Source: Nocardia anocheti (GTDB taxonomy: Bacteria > Actinomycetota > Actinomycetes > Mycobacteriales > Mycobacteriaceae). Taken from it: DNA of 64,000 nucleotides. This document shows, piece after piece, positions 7,707-16,842 of the stretch (within the stretch, counting starts at the first letter, position 1; each line of letters begins with the position of its first letter). Both the position numbers and the translations under genes were made by a program. The stretch lies in assembly GCF_029675105.1 (NCBI RefSeq), contig NZ_JAQQFV010000003.1, positions 310,001-374,000 on the forward strand, read 5' to 3'. The notes beneath the pieces were generated by a model. That model searched no databases. It saw only the letters and a program-made list of their open reading frames with translations, and was not told the DNA's origin.

Positions 7707-9152
7707 TCACCAGGGCGAGGGTCGGTAATCCTTGAGGAAGCACCCGTAGAGGTCGACGCCGCTCTCGCCCTGCACGATCGGGTCGTAGACGCGGGCGGCG
7801 CCGTCGACCAGATCGAGCGGGGCGTGGAAGCCCTCCTCGGCCAGGCGGATCTTGGTGTAGTGCGGGCGCTCGTCGGTGATCCAGCCGGTGTCCACGGCCG
7901 TCATCAGGATCGAGTCGGCCTCGAACATCTCCAGCGCGCTGGTGCGGGTGAGCATGTTCAGCGCGGCCTTGGCCATATTGGTGTGCGGATGCCCCGGACC
8001 CTTGTAGCCGCGGCCGAACTGGCCCTCCATGGCCGAGACGTTCACCACGTACTTGCGCCTGCCCGCCGCCGCGGCCATCGCCGGACGCAGCCGCGAGACC
8101 AGGATGAACGGCGCGACCGAGTTGCACAGTTGCACCTCGAGCAGTTCGGTGGCCTCCACCTCGCCGACGGTCTGCACCCAGCTGTTGGTGTGCGCCAGAT
8201 CGGGCACCAGCCCGCCCGCGTCGATCGCCACACCGCGCGCGATTCGCTCCGGCGTCGCCGAGCCCGCCACCAGGGCGAGTTCGGCCACGTCACCGGCCGA
8301 CAGCGACGGCGTCAGCGAGGCGGTGAGCGCGGTCGGATGGGCCTGCATGGTCTTGCCGAAGGTGACCGTCTCGGGCAGCGTGCCCGCGGGCAGCGGCGCG
8401 GTCTCGGCGTCGACCAGGGCGCTGTAGGCGCCCGCCGAGCGGCGCACGGTCTGGGCGGCGTTGTTGATCAGGATGTCGAGCGGACCCTGGGCGGCGACGT
8501 CGTCGGCCAGGGCCACCACCTGGGCGGGATCACGCAGGTCGATGCCGACGATCCGCAGGCGATGCAGCCAGTCGGCGCTGTCCTCCATGGCGGCGAAGCG
8601 GCGGATCGCGTCGTTGGGGAAGCGGGTGGTGATGGTGGTGTGCGCGCCGTCGCGCAGCAGCCGCAGCGCGATGTACATGCCGATCTTGGCGCGGCCGCCG
8701 GTGAGCAGGGCCCGCTTGCCCGACAGATCGGTGCGCGCGTCGCGCTTGGCGTGGCTGGACGCGGCGCACTCCGGGCACAGCTGGTGGTAGAAGGCGTCGA
8801 CCTGGGTGTAGCGCTGCTTGCAGATGTAGCAGGGCCGCGCCTTGAGCAGCGTGCCCGCGCTCGCGCCGGAGGTGGTCGAGCTGATCGGGATGCCCGCGGT
8901 CTCGTCGTCGATGCGCTGCGGCGAGCCGGTGGCGGTGGCGGCGATCACGGCGCGGTCGGCACTGGCGACCTGCTCGCGCGCCTCGACGCGGCGGCGCTGC
9001 TTGAGCTTTTTGAACATGTGCCCGACGGCACGCTGCACCGCGATCGAATCGGGGTGTTCCTTCTCCAACTGCCCGGCCTGTTCCAGCACCCGCAAACAGG
9101 TCGCCAACTCGTCCGGATCGATCGTCTTCTCGGTCATCGGGGACTGCGGCAT
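7707..9152 (-). CDS. SDR-family oxidoreductase with N-terminal zinc ribbon
   Basis: The 481-residue product has a helical N terminus (1-75), then a four-Cys zinc-ribbon-like stretch (CYICKQ...CPEC, about 108-130), then a short-chain dehydrogenase/reductase domain. The NAD(P) glycine motif appears as LLTGGRAKIGMY instead of the usual TGxxxGIG. NNAAQ is present, and the catalytic region has a Ser (NVSAMEG), a Tyr in GYKGPG and a Lys in NMAKAAL. It is probably a cytosolic NAD(P)H oxidoreductase of unknown substrate. The first ATG is used; a second ATG at 9136 is possible. A TetR gene starts divergently about 70 bp away. Confidence 0.8.
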   Translation of the reverse strand: MPQSPMTEKTIDPDELATCLRVLEQAGQLEKEHPDSIAVQRAVGHMFKKLKQRRRVEAREQVASADRAVIAATATGSPQRIDDETAGIPISSTTSGASAGTLLKARPCYICKQRYTQVDAFYHQLCPECAASSHAKRDARTDLSGKRALLTGGRAKIGMYIALRLLRDGAHTTITTRFPNDAIRRFAAMEDSADWLHRLRIVGIDLRDPAQVVALADDVAAQGPLDILINNAAQTVRRSAGAYSALVDAETAPLPAGTLPETVTFGKTMQAHPTALTASLTPSLSAGDVAELALVAGSATPERIARGVAIDAGGLVPDLAHTNSWVQTVGEVEATELLEVQLCNSVAPFILVSRLRPAMAAAAGRRKYVVNVSAMEGQFGRGYKGPGHPHTNMAKAALNMLTRTSALEMFEADSILMTAVDTGWITDERPHYTKIRLAEEGFHAPLDLVDGAARVYDPIVQGESGVDLYGCFLKDYRPSPW

Positions 9153-9219
9153 TCCTTCGTGCGGGGGCGTGGGCGCCCTCTATTGTCGCATTGGCCGCGT
9201 GCCGTACCCGCTGGGTATC

Positions 9220-9906
9220 GTGGTCTGCCGCTGCCGCAACCGCGCGGCACCCCGACGAACACGACGGAGCAGCCCGATTTCCCCGCTGGAGACCGACACC
9301 GCAGACGCGCCACGCAGGCGCAGGCTCGAACCCGACGAGCGCCGCGCCCAGATCCTGGCCTGTGCCATCGACATGTTCGGTGAACGCCCCTACGCGGCGG
9401 TGTCGACCGCGGAGCTGGCCCAGCGCGCCGGGGTCGCGCGCGGCCTGATCAACCACTATTTCGGCAACAAGCGCGACCTGTACCTGGCGGTGGTGCGTCG
9501 CATGGTGACCCTGCCGCGCGCGGAGAAGGTGTCCATCCCGGAGGGCACCCCGCGTGAACGGGTCGACGCGATCGTGGGCTGGCTGCTCGACACCATCGCC
9601 GAGCACGGCACCACCTGGGTGAAGGTCACCAGCCACGAAGGTGTGGGCGATGACCCCGAAGTCCAGCAGATCCTCGACCAGGCCGACGACGCCGCCGCCG
9701 AACGCATGCTGATGATGATCGGCCGCGCCGACATGGCCGACGACGCGCGTCTGCGCGCGCTGATCCTGGCCTACGCGGGCATGGTGAAGGTGGCCGGTCG
9801 CGAGTGGATCACCCGCGGCACGCTGACCAGGGAGCAGGTGCACCGGCTGCTGGCCGACACCCTGCTGACGGTGATGACCGAGACGATGCCGGTCGTGCGG
9901 GGCTAA
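9220..9906 (+). CDS. TetR family transcriptional regulator
   Basis: The product is about 228 residues. Its TetR DNA-binding domain contains ERRAQILACAIDMFGE and the recognition-helix tail ARGLINHYFGNKRDLY. The helical C-terminal half has no family signature that names a ligand. The start is uncertain: GTG at 9220 is the closest in-frame codon to the domain with a usable upstream region, and GTG at 9199 is another option. It is divergent from the zinc-ribbon SDR gene and probably controls it. Its stop codon overlaps the convergent membrane-protein gene by 4 bp. Confidence 0.85.
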   Translation: MVCRCRNRAAPRRTRRSSPISPLETDTADAPRRRRLEPDERRAQILACAIDMFGERPYAAVSTAELAQRAGVARGLINHYFGNKRDLYLAVVRRMVTLPRAEKVSIPEGTPRERVDAIVGWLLDTIAEHGTTWVKVTSHEGVGDDPEVQQILDQADDAAAERMLMMIGRADMADDARLRALILAYAGMVKVAGREWITRGTLTREQVHRLLADTLLTVMTETMPVVRG

Positions 9907-10250
9907 CGCTCGCGGCCCGGCGGCATCTCGATGTCGCGGACGCTGTAGCGCTGCGGCCCGCGATGGCCGGGCGCGTGCCCGCTGCGACCGTAGGCCACCT
10001 CGATGTGCTGCTCGCGCCGGTGCTCGAACAGCAGCGCCGCGGCGCCGCCGAGCAGGAACACCGCCGTGCCGATCCCGCCCACGATCGCCCAGCCGATATT
10101 GCCGGAGCCCGCGGCGACCAGGGTGCAGGCCAGTCCCACGACGCCGATCGCGCAGGCGATGATGCCCGGCACGTTGTAGTCGTCGGCCAGCAGATCGCCC
10201 GCCTGCGCGTGCCAGGCGCGCTGGTCTGCCGAAGGGGTGCTCTCGGACAT
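9903..10250 (-). CDS. Small two-helix membrane protein
   Basis: The 115-residue product has two clear membrane helices (about residues 30-48 and 53-76) and a charged, His-rich cytosolic C-terminal tail. The ATG at 10250 has a strong GGAGGA ribosome binding site. I do not recognise a family with certainty; proteins of this size and shape are common as unnamed envelope proteins in Nocardia and Rhodococcus. It is a single-gene unit convergent with the TetR gene. Confidence 0.7.
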   Translation of the reverse strand: MSESTPSADQRAWHAQAGDLLADDYNVPGIIACAIGVVGLACTLVAAGSGNIGWAIVGGIGTAVFLLGGAAALLFEHRREQHIEVAYGRSGHAPGHRGPQRYSVRDIEMPPGRER

Positions 10251-10447
10251 GGGGTCCTCCTCGCGATCTAGGGATGCGCGCTGGTCCCCCTGATGACCAG
10301 CATGGACCCGGACCCGCTGGTCGGGCAAAGGGGTTTGCCGGTTCGTTACCCGGGTCCATGCCCCCGCCACCCGGGGTGTGCCCGCGCCTACACATTTGCC
10401 GGTTGTGCTGAACTCTCCGGTCACCAGTCCCTATCCTCGTCGCGTAA

Positions 10448-10483
10448 CCCGGCGTCGCGAGCGGGCCCGTTCGCGACGCCGGG
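10448..10483 (+). promoter_or_regulatory. 13-bp stem hairpin in leader region
   Basis: CCCGGCGTCGCGA at 10448-10460 pairs perfectly with 10471-10483 around a 10-nt loop. It lies 30 nt before the start of the DUF4190-like gene and is not followed by a T-run, so it looks more like an operator or leader structure than a terminator. No other gene lies between 10251 and 10513. Confidence 0.4.
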
Positions 10484-10513
10484 GACAGATTTCTACAGAG
10501 GGACCCGGGGTTG

Positions 10514-11218
10514 ATGGCACGGTACGAGCAATGGGACGACGACCCCGAGGAGGACGTGGACGATCGCCGGTGGAACGGCCAGCGCTGGCCGCACGCGAGC
10601 ACCGACGACGGTCACGGGGGACGTCAGGCCGACCTGCCGCGGGTGAACCCGTACGCCATGGTGGCGCTGGCGGCCGCGCTGGTGCTGCTGTTCCCGATCG
10701 CGATCGTGTTCGGGCTGCTCTCGTTCGGGCATCCGCGCGGACGCGGAATCGCGGTGCTGGCGCTGCTGCTCGGTACCGCCGAGGTCGCCGCGGCCGCGAC
10801 GGTGGGGCTGGCCGTGTTCGGCGGCTTCGACGTGTCGCTGCCGAACCTCGCCCAGACCACCGCGTCGACGACGGCGCCCACGCCGGTGGTCTCCGCGCAC
10901 GGCACGCCGGTGGCCACCGGCGAGATGCCGGTGGCCAGCCCGACCCCCGCCGCGAACACGCCGGTGCTGAAGGGCGGTCCGTGCGCGGCCGAGCAGGCGG
11001 GCCTGCTCGGCGTCACGGCGGACGGCGCGACACTGCTGTGCCTGCGCAAGGACGGCGTGTACGCGTGGTCGGGGCCGTTCAAGGTGTCCGGGTCGTACTA
11101 CGCCGTGGGCACCGGATGCGACCCGTCGGTCGACAAGACGGGACGCACCTCCGACGATCACGCGCTGGTCTGCGAGGGTAAGGCGGGCGCGGCCACCTGG
11201 GTGCTCTGGACGGAATAG
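10514..11218 (+). CDS. DUF4190-like membrane protein with extracytoplasmic domain
   Basis: The 234-residue product has an acidic cytosolic N terminus (1-40), two membrane helices (about 47-70 and 77-100) in the arrangement of DUF4190, a Thr/Pro-rich linker (115-155) and a C-terminal domain with three Cys (GGPCAAEQ, LLCLRKDG, TGCDPS) likely to form disulfides outside the cell. The function is unknown. The ATG at 10514 is preferred over the adjacent TTG at 10511. Confidence 0.75.
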   Translation: MARYEQWDDDPEEDVDDRRWNGQRWPHASTDDGHGGRQADLPRVNPYAMVALAAALVLLFPIAIVFGLLSFGHPRGRGIAVLALLLGTAEVAAAATVGLAVFGGFDVSLPNLAQTTASTTAPTPVVSAHGTPVATGEMPVASPTPAANTPVLKGGPCAAEQAGLLGVTADGATLLCLRKDGVYAWSGPFKVSGSYYAVGTGCDPSVDKTGRTSDDHALVCEGKAGAATWVLWTE

Positions 11219-11223
11219 ACCGC

Positions 11224-11775
11224 TCAGGGCTGCCGCAGGGCGGCGAATTCGGCGGGCAGCTCGTCGTCGGCGAGCACGCGCATCTCGATCGGGCCACCGC
11301 TGTAGGAGTCCTCGCCGATGATCATCAGGTCCTCGTCGAAGGACCAGAAGATCACATTGCGCAACCGCAGCAGGTAGTTCTTGTCGGCCTCGGCGAACTG
11401 GGCCGCCATCGGATGCTGCACCATCAGCGCGCCCGGCTGGATCATGGTCAGCCCGCCCTCGATGACGATGCAGTGATCGTCGACCACCATTCGCTCGCAG
11501 TGGAACTCCAGCACGTGCCCGTTGTTCTCCACTAGGTTGCGGTAGTACTCGGCGACGCCCGCGCGGGTCTTCGGGCCGACATCGCCGCTGAGTTCCCAGA
11601 AGTGATAGTTTGTCTGCTCGCCGAGGGTGCCGACGAGGGTGTCCAGATCGCCGTCGCGTTCGGCGGCCGCGTGCACCCGCATGCGTTCGAGCATGGTGCG
11701 CTGGCGCGGGGATTCGGTTGTGGCGAGGCGGGCGGTGATGCAGTCGACGAGGTGGCTGCGATCGAGGGTGAGCAT
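11224..11775 (-). CDS. SnoaL/NTF2-like protein
   Basis: The product has 183 residues. The pattern of an N-terminal helix pair (MLERMRVHAAAERDGDLDTLVG), a following strand with YHFW, and a C-terminal curved sheet (VIFWSFDEDLMIIGEDSY) is that of the SnoaL/nuclear transport factor 2 fold. Members are small cyclases, isomerases or binding proteins often found beside acyl-CoA enzymes. The gene lies 29 bp downstream of an acyl-CoA ligase gene in the same direction, so a shared lipid or polyketide degradation role is plausible. GAAAGG precedes the ATG. Confidence 0.75.
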   Translation of the reverse strand: MLTLDRSHLVDCITARLATTESPRQRTMLERMRVHAAAERDGDLDTLVGTLGEQTNYHFWELSGDVGPKTRAGVAEYYRNLVENNGHVLEFHCERMVVDDHCIVIEGGLTMIQPGALMVQHPMAAQFAEADKNYLLRLRNVIFWSFDEDLMIIGEDSYSGGPIEMRVLADDELPAEFAALRQP

Positions 11776-11804
11776 GGGTCGTGCCTTTCTGCAGGGGAAC
11801 GGGG

Positions 11805-13463
11805 TCAGGGCAGGAGTGCGGTGCGGCCGTGGGTCGCGAACGCGGCCTCGCGGGCGGCACGGTCGGCGGCGGTGAACGGCCGGTAGCCGGTGTCCGTGGC
11901 GAGCAGCAGGGGGTCGTCGGTGTGCCAGGCCTGGCGGCGCAGGACCTGCTTGTCGAGCTTGCCGGTGCCGGTCAGCGGGAGATCCTCGACGACGCGCACC
12001 AGCCGGGGCCGCCACTTGGTGCCCAGATCGGGCTGGTCGGACAGGAATCGGTGCAGTTCGGCCGGATCGAGGGTGTGCCCGGGCAGCGGGAGCAGCGCGG
12101 CCATCACCTCGTCGCCGGTGCGCGGATCGGGCACGCCGTAGACGACGGCGCTGGACACGGCGGGATGGCGGGCCAGGATGCGTTCGATCGGCGCCGGGGC
12201 GAAGTTCTCGCTGTCGACCCGGATCCAGTCCGCGCCGCGGCCCGCGAACCAGAAGTTGCCCTCGGCGTCGCGGTAGGCCAGGTCACCGGTCCAGTAGTCG
12301 CCGTCGCGGACCTTGTTGGCCATCGTGGCGCGATTGTTGTAGTACCCCTCGAAGCGGGCCGCCGCGCCACGCACCACGATCTCGCCGATCGCGGCACCGG
12401 CATTGCGCAGGCGACCGTCGTCGCCGAATTCGGCGACCGGACAGGGCTGTCCGCTCGAGCCGACGATCTCGAGACCCATCGCGGGGTCCGGCTTGCCGAG
12501 CGCGCCCGGCGGGGTGGTCTCGGTGCGCATGATCGTGCACACCCCCTCCGAGGACCCGTAGGACTCGACGATCCGGCAGCCGAAGCGTCGCTGGAACTCC
12601 TCGCGGTCGCGGGTGGAGGCCTCGGTGCCGAAACCGAACCGCAGCCGGTTGTCGGCCTCGTCCGGGTGCTCGGGTTGCGCGAGGACATAGGACAGCGCCC
12701 GGCCGACGTAGTTGAAGAAGGTGGCGCCGAAGCGCCGCACATCGGGCGCGAATCCCGAGGCGGAGAAGCGCGGTCGCATCGCGTAGATGCCGCCGACCGC
12801 GAGAATCGGTGCCCAGGCCGCCATCAACGCGTTGCCGTGGAACAGCGGCATGGCGTTGTAGGCGACGTCGTCGCGGGTCAGGCCGTGCACATTGAGCTGC
12901 CCGATCGCCGCGAGTCTGAACGACGAGCAGATCACCGCTTTCGGCGCGCCGGTCGAGCCGGAGGTGAACAGCAGGAGCAGCAGGTGTTCGAGGCCAGCGG
13001 GTGGTGGCGCGGTGTAGGCGGTGCTGTCCGCGATGAGGTTCCGATAGCGCTCGCCCTCGACGTCGATGACGTCGACGTCCGGCAGGTCGAGGTCGTCGAG
13101 CAGCGCGCGATGTGTGGGGCCGACGAGCAGTGTCCGGCAGTCGGTCCCGCGGATGTCGGCGGCCAGTTCCGCGCCGCGCCGGGTCGGGTTGACGCCGACG
13201 ACGGTCGCGCCGCAGAGCGCGGCCGCGGCGATGACCAGCAGATACTCCGGATCGTTGTCCATCAGCACGCCGACGTGCCACGGACCGGGGCGGCGTAGCT
13301 CGGCGAGCGCGGTGGCGCGCCGGGCGGCGGCGGCGACGAAGGCCCGCCAGGTGAGGACCTCCTCGCCGAACAGCAGGGCGGGATGGTCGTCCTCGGCGCG
13401 GGCGAGGAGGAGCTCGGCGACCGAGGGGCGTCCCGTCCGCGTTTTCGCGATAATGGCACCCAC
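11805..13463 (-). CDS. Fatty-acyl-CoA/AMP ligase (FadD family)
   Basis: The product is about 552 residues with the full ANL adenylating-enzyme set: P-loop LFTSGSTGAPKAV near 165-177, the ESYGSSEG adenine motif, YWTGDLAYRD, the hinge-proximal GRGADWIRVDSEN and the C-terminal catalytic Lys in LTGTGKLDKQ. It activates a carboxylic acid with ATP and CoA. The branch resembles actinobacterial long-chain or steroid side-chain ligases (FadD17/FadD19-like), but the substrate is not proven. The GTG at 13463 is the likely start. A TetR gene begins 36 bp away on the other strand and probably regulates it. Confidence 0.88.
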   Translation of the reverse strand: MGAIIAKTRTGRPSVAELLLARAEDDHPALLFGEEVLTWRAFVAAAARRATALAELRRPGPWHVGVLMDNDPEYLLVIAAAALCGATVVGVNPTRRGAELAADIRGTDCRTLLVGPTHRALLDDLDLPDVDVIDVEGERYRNLIADSTAYTAPPPAGLEHLLLLLFTSGSTGAPKAVICSSFRLAAIGQLNVHGLTRDDVAYNAMPLFHGNALMAAWAPILAVGGIYAMRPRFSASGFAPDVRRFGATFFNYVGRALSYVLAQPEHPDEADNRLRFGFGTEASTRDREEFQRRFGCRIVESYGSSEGVCTIMRTETTPPGALGKPDPAMGLEIVGSSGQPCPVAEFGDDGRLRNAGAAIGEIVVRGAAARFEGYYNNRATMANKVRDGDYWTGDLAYRDAEGNFWFAGRGADWIRVDSENFAPAPIERILARHPAVSSAVVYGVPDPRTGDEVMAALLPLPGHTLDPAELHRFLSDQPDLGTKWRPRLVRVVEDLPLTGTGKLDKQVLRRQAWHTDDPLLLATDTGYRPFTAADRAAREAAFATHGRTALLP

Positions 13464-13499
13464 ATCGACACCGCGACCGAGGCACAGGAGGCAGGCACC

Positions 13500-14087
13500 G
13501 TGAGTGAGGCACCACCCGCCGGGCGGCCGCGCGACGTGCGCATCGACGAGGCGGTGCTGGTCGCGGCCCGTGATCTCGTCGCCGAGGTGGGCTACGCCGA
13601 CCTGACCTTCCGCGCGATCGCCGAACGCGCCGGGACCTCGGTTCCCGCGATCCGGCGTCGCTGGGCCTCCAAGGCCCACCTCGTGCACGAGGCCGTCTAT
13701 CCCGCCGACGTGGTCGCCGCACCCACTGGCGCCACCGACCTCAGGGCCGAGGTGCGGGCCGTGGTGCAGCGGTGTCCGGACATCGTCGGGTCCCCGGCGG
13801 GCAGGCGGGCCACGCCCGCCCTGATGGGTGAGCTGATGGCCGATCACGCGCTCGAGCAGGAGCTGAGTTCCCGGCTGCTCACCGCGGGCTGGGACAGCCT
13901 GGCCACCCGGCTGACCGAGGCCGCCACCCGGGGCGAGGCGCGCCCCGACGTCGACCTGGGACTGTTCATCGAGATGGTCTTCGGCGCCACCCTGGTCGCG
14001 ATCGTGCTGCGGGGCAGGGCCGCGCTCGACGACGCCTGGATCGACGGCCTGGTCACCAGTCTCGTGGACGGCCTGGCGGTGCGCTGA
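13500..14087 (+). CDS. TetR family transcriptional regulator
   Basis: The product is 195 residues with an N-terminal TetR domain (about 12-60) ending in SVPAIRRRWASKAHLV, a variant recognition helix with RRRW in place of the usual YYHF. A C-terminal helical domain (TetR_C type) follows. The GTG at 13500 has AGGAGG about 10 nt upstream, which decides the start against the longer open frame. Divergent orientation to the acyl-CoA ligase gene suggests it controls that operon. Confidence 0.88.
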   Translation: MSEAPPAGRPRDVRIDEAVLVAARDLVAEVGYADLTFRAIAERAGTSVPAIRRRWASKAHLVHEAVYPADVVAAPTGATDLRAEVRAVVQRCPDIVGSPAGRRATPALMGELMADHALEQELSSRLLTAGWDSLATRLTEAATRGEARPDVDLGLFIEMVFGATLVAIVLRGRAALDDAWIDGLVTSLVDGLAVR

Positions 14088-14088
14088 C

Positions 14089-15090
14089 TCAGTCGGCTTT
14101 CTTGGCCCGGCTCGGCTGCACGCGCGGCGGTTCGTTGGGCATCTTCGGATACTGCGGCGGCCACGGCGCGTCCATCAGCCCGGCCGCCATATCGCGCTCC
14201 GACATCGCCAGCAGCGGTTCGATCGACTGCGGCGTGCGGTCGGCCCAGGGATCGCCCTGCTCGGCGAGCCGGGCGGGGACGGTCGCCAGGGTCAGCTCGT
14301 CGGGCACCACGGTGTCCAGATCGTCCCAGGAGATCGGGGTGGATACCTGCGCGCCGACCTTGGGGCGCACCGACCACGCCCCGAACACCGTTTTGTGCGG
14401 AGCGTTCTGGTTGAAGTCGACGAACACCCGCGACCCGCGTTCCTCCTTCCACCACTGCGCGGTGATCTCCTCGGGATAGCGGCGCTCGAGCTCGCGCGCC
14501 ATCGCCACCGCCGCGGCCCGCACCTCGTAGCCGTCCCACCGGGGTTCGAGGGCGGCGTAGATGTGCAGGCCGCGCGAACCGGAGGTCTTGACCCGGCAGT
14601 CGATGCCGAGTTCGGTCAGCAGTTCGCGGGTACGCACCGCGGCCACCCGCAGATCGTCGAAGCCGATACCGGGGGACGGGTCCAGGTCGATCCGCAGCTC
14701 GTCGGCGATGCGCAGCTCGGGCACGTGGTTGGGCCACACGTGGAAGCCCAGACAGCCCTGGTTCACCGCCCACAGGACGTGCGCGAGATCGTGTGCGACC
14801 AGGGCGTCGCTGGTGGTGCCGTTGGGCGTGGAGACCTCCACCGTGCGCAGCCAGTCCGGCGCCGATTTCGGTACCCGCTTCTGGAACCACGACTTGCCCG
14901 AGGCGCCGTCGGGATAGCGCTCGAGCAGCAGCGGCCGATTCCCGATCACGCCCAGCAGCGGCTCCGCCACCGCCTGGTAGTACCGGACCAGGTCGAGCTT
15001 GGTCTCTCCGCGCTTGCTGAAGTACACCTTGTCCGGATGACTGATCGACAGCGTGCGGCCGTCGACCTCGATCTCCACCGCCGCGCTCAT
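14089..15090 (-). CDS. LigD-type polymerase/primase domain protein (end joining)
   Basis: The 333-residue stand-alone protein matches the polymerase domain of LigD (archaeo-eukaryotic primase fold): SHPDKVYF near the N terminus, the metal-binding DLDPSPG around residue 140, SGSRGLHIYA and the later FVDFNQNAPHKT. Such enzymes fill gaps with ribonucleotides during non-homologous end joining or excision repair. Its start overlaps the stop of the upstream ligase gene by 4 bp. No Ku gene is in the window, as expected for the LigC-PolDom pair of actinobacteria, which is usually unlinked to Ku. Confidence 0.9.
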   Translation of the reverse strand: MSAAVEIEVDGRTLSISHPDKVYFSKRGETKLDLVRYYQAVAEPLLGVIGNRPLLLERYPDGASGKSWFQKRVPKSAPDWLRTVEVSTPNGTTSDALVAHDLAHVLWAVNQGCLGFHVWPNHVPELRIADELRIDLDPSPGIGFDDLRVAAVRTRELLTELGIDCRVKTSGSRGLHIYAALEPRWDGYEVRAAAVAMARELERRYPEEITAQWWKEERGSRVFVDFNQNAPHKTVFGAWSVRPKVGAQVSTPISWDDLDTVVPDELTLATVPARLAEQGDPWADRTPQSIEPLLAMSERDMAAGLMDAPWPPQYPKMPNEPPRVQPSRAKKAD

Positions 15091-16166
15091 CGACGCTCCC
15101 CGAAGATCGCGTCGAGTTCGGCCGGGGCCACCTCGTCGAGCTGGGCGTAGGTACACGAGGCGGGGGTGCGGTCGGCGCGGAAGCGAACCAGCCTGCCGCC
15201 GTGGCGGAAACGCCCCGACTGCACGTGCTCGTAGCGCACCTCGGCGACCAGTTCCGGCCGCAGCGCCACCCACGACAGGTCCTTGCCGCCGGACCAGCGA
15301 CTCAGCCCGCCGGGCATCTTGCCGCCCGCCTCGGCCTGGGCCACCGCGTCGGCCCAGTCCCGCCACGGATGGTTCTCCAGCGCGTTCTCCCGCAGCGGCG
15401 CGAGTTCACCGAGCAGTTCACGGCGACGCGCGGCGGTGAAACTCGACGCCACTCCCACGTGGTGCAGGTTCCCGTCCTCGTCGAAGAGGCCGAGCAGCAG
15501 GGAGCCCACGCCCTCGCCGTCCTTGTGCATCCGGTACCCGGCGACCACACAGTCGGCGGTGCGTTCGTGCTTGATCTTGAGCATGACGCGCTTGTCCTGC
15601 TGGTACGGCAGGTCGTCGGCCTTGGCCATCACTCCGTCGAAGCCCGCGCCCTCGAAGCGGGTGAACCAGTCCTGCGCGACATCGGGGTCCTGGGTGATCG
15701 GGGTGAGGTGGATGCGTCCGGGCGCGGCGTCGAGCAGCGACTCCAGGGCGCGTCTGCGCTCGCGGAACGGGGCGGCGGTGAGGTCGCGGTCGTCGAGGGC
15801 GAGCAGGTCGAAGGCGACGAAACTGGCCGGTGTCTCGGCGGCCAGCTTGCGCACGCGCGAGGCCGCCGGATGCAGACGCTGCTGGAGGGTGTCGAAGTCC
15901 AGGCCCTGGTCGGTGACGACCACGATCTCCCCGTCGACCACACAGCGTTGCGGCAGCGCGGCTTTCAGTAACTCGGCCAGCTCCGGAAAGTACCGGGTGA
16001 GCGGGCGGTCGTTGCGGGAGCCGAGTTCGATCTCGTCGCCGTCGCGGAACACGACGCAGCGGAACCCGTCCCATTTCGGCTCATAGCTCAGGCCGGGTTC
16101 GCGAGGCAGCGACGGCGTCGACTTGGCCAGCATGGGGCGCACTGGCGGCAGCACCGGTAGATCCAT
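15087..16166 (-). CDS. ligC: ATP-dependent DNA ligase, LigC-like
   Basis: The product has 359 residues, the usual size of LigC. The adenylation motif EPKWDGFR places the catalytic Lys at residue 31. Further nucleotidyltransferase motifs are visible (VVDGEIVV, SFVAFDLLAL, GVMAKADD, RVMLKIKHERTAD), followed by an OB-fold C-terminal domain ending in VRFRADRTP. It seals nicks using ATP in an accessory repair pathway. A GGAGG precedes the ATG. It forms an operon with the PolDom gene downstream, overlapping by 4 bp. Confidence 0.9.
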   Translation of the reverse strand: MDLPVLPPVRPMLAKSTPSLPREPGLSYEPKWDGFRCVVFRDGDEIELGSRNDRPLTRYFPELAELLKAALPQRCVVDGEIVVVTDQGLDFDTLQQRLHPAASRVRKLAAETPASFVAFDLLALDDRDLTAAPFRERRRALESLLDAAPGRIHLTPITQDPDVAQDWFTRFEGAGFDGVMAKADDLPYQQDKRVMLKIKHERTADCVVAGYRMHKDGEGVGSLLLGLFDEDGNLHHVGVASSFTAARRRELLGELAPLRENALENHPWRDWADAVAQAEAGGKMPGGLSRWSGGKDLSWVALRPELVAEVRYEHVQSGRFRHGGRLVRFRADRTPASCTYAQLDEVAPAELDAIFGERR

Positions 16167-16285
16167 CGATCCTCCTCGCGGGTGGGTTCACCCGTGTCGA
16201 CGATGCGAGCACGCCCGATTCATCGGTGTGTGAGGCGATCGTAGGTCGAAGGACCGACGAGAACCGGGACATCGGTCCCGTGCGG

Positions 16286-16672
16286 TCAGCTGTCGAGCCA
16301 GCCGTGTTCGTCGGCGAAGGTGGTGAACCGGTCGCGGATGGTGATGATCTCCGCGGCGGTCAGCGCCGGAGAGGCCTCCAACAGCAACTCGGTGATCTGC
16401 CTGCGCATCTCCTCGGACCCGAGCCGCTGACCGGTCCGGTCCTTGCGGCCCTTCGCCGCGGGCGGGGCCTGGCCGACGGCGGTCAGGTTGATCGCCTTGG
16501 GCCCCCGATCACCCTCGGTGACATCGAATTCGAAGATCCGCCCCTGGCGCAGCTCGTCCTCGTCGAGGCCGATGTCGTTGACATGGACGAACACGTCGGG
16601 CCCGCCGTCGTCGGGCCGGATGAACCCGAATCCCCGTGACCCGTCGAACGACACCAATTTCCCGATGGACAC
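16286..16672 (-). CDS. Cold-shock domain protein
   Basis: The 128-residue product has an N-terminal cold-shock domain (residues 1-66) with RNP1 (SRGFGFIRPD) and RNP2 (DVFVHVND), and a C-terminal helical extension not found in the 67-residue CspA proteins. It is expected to bind single-stranded nucleic acid. The ribosome binding site GAGGAG fits the GTG at 16672 better than the TTG at 16675. The two-part structure resembles the longer actinobacterial CspB-type proteins. Confidence 0.87.
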   Translation of the reverse strand: MSIGKLVSFDGSRGFGFIRPDDGGPDVFVHVNDIGLDEDELRQGRIFEFDVTEGDRGPKAINLTAVGQAPPAAKGRKDRTGQRLGSEEMRRQITELLLEASPALTAAEIITIRDRFTTFADEHGWLDS

Positions 16673-16842
16673 CAACCAGCTCCTCAGCTCCGCTTCCCGA
16701 CGCCCACTCTAACGCGGCATTTGGGCGTTTTACCCGGAAAGCGATCAGCGGAAGGAGCGCAGTCACAATCGGGTAACTTCGCGTTAATCTCCACTCGTTA
16801 GCGTTCCGAATCTGTTCGGTCCGGTGTGGAGGTTGCAGACGA

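Noticed and set aside
9205..9217. Short palindrome TACCC-GCT-GGGTA between the SDR and TetR genes
   Set aside because: It could be the TetR operator, but it is only 5 bp per arm and depends on an uncertain start codon, so it was not listed as a site.
7389..9383. Plus-strand open frame of about 660 codons opposite the DUF2784 and SDR genes
   Set aside because: It has shadow composition, no plausible start signal, and conflicts with two supported genes.
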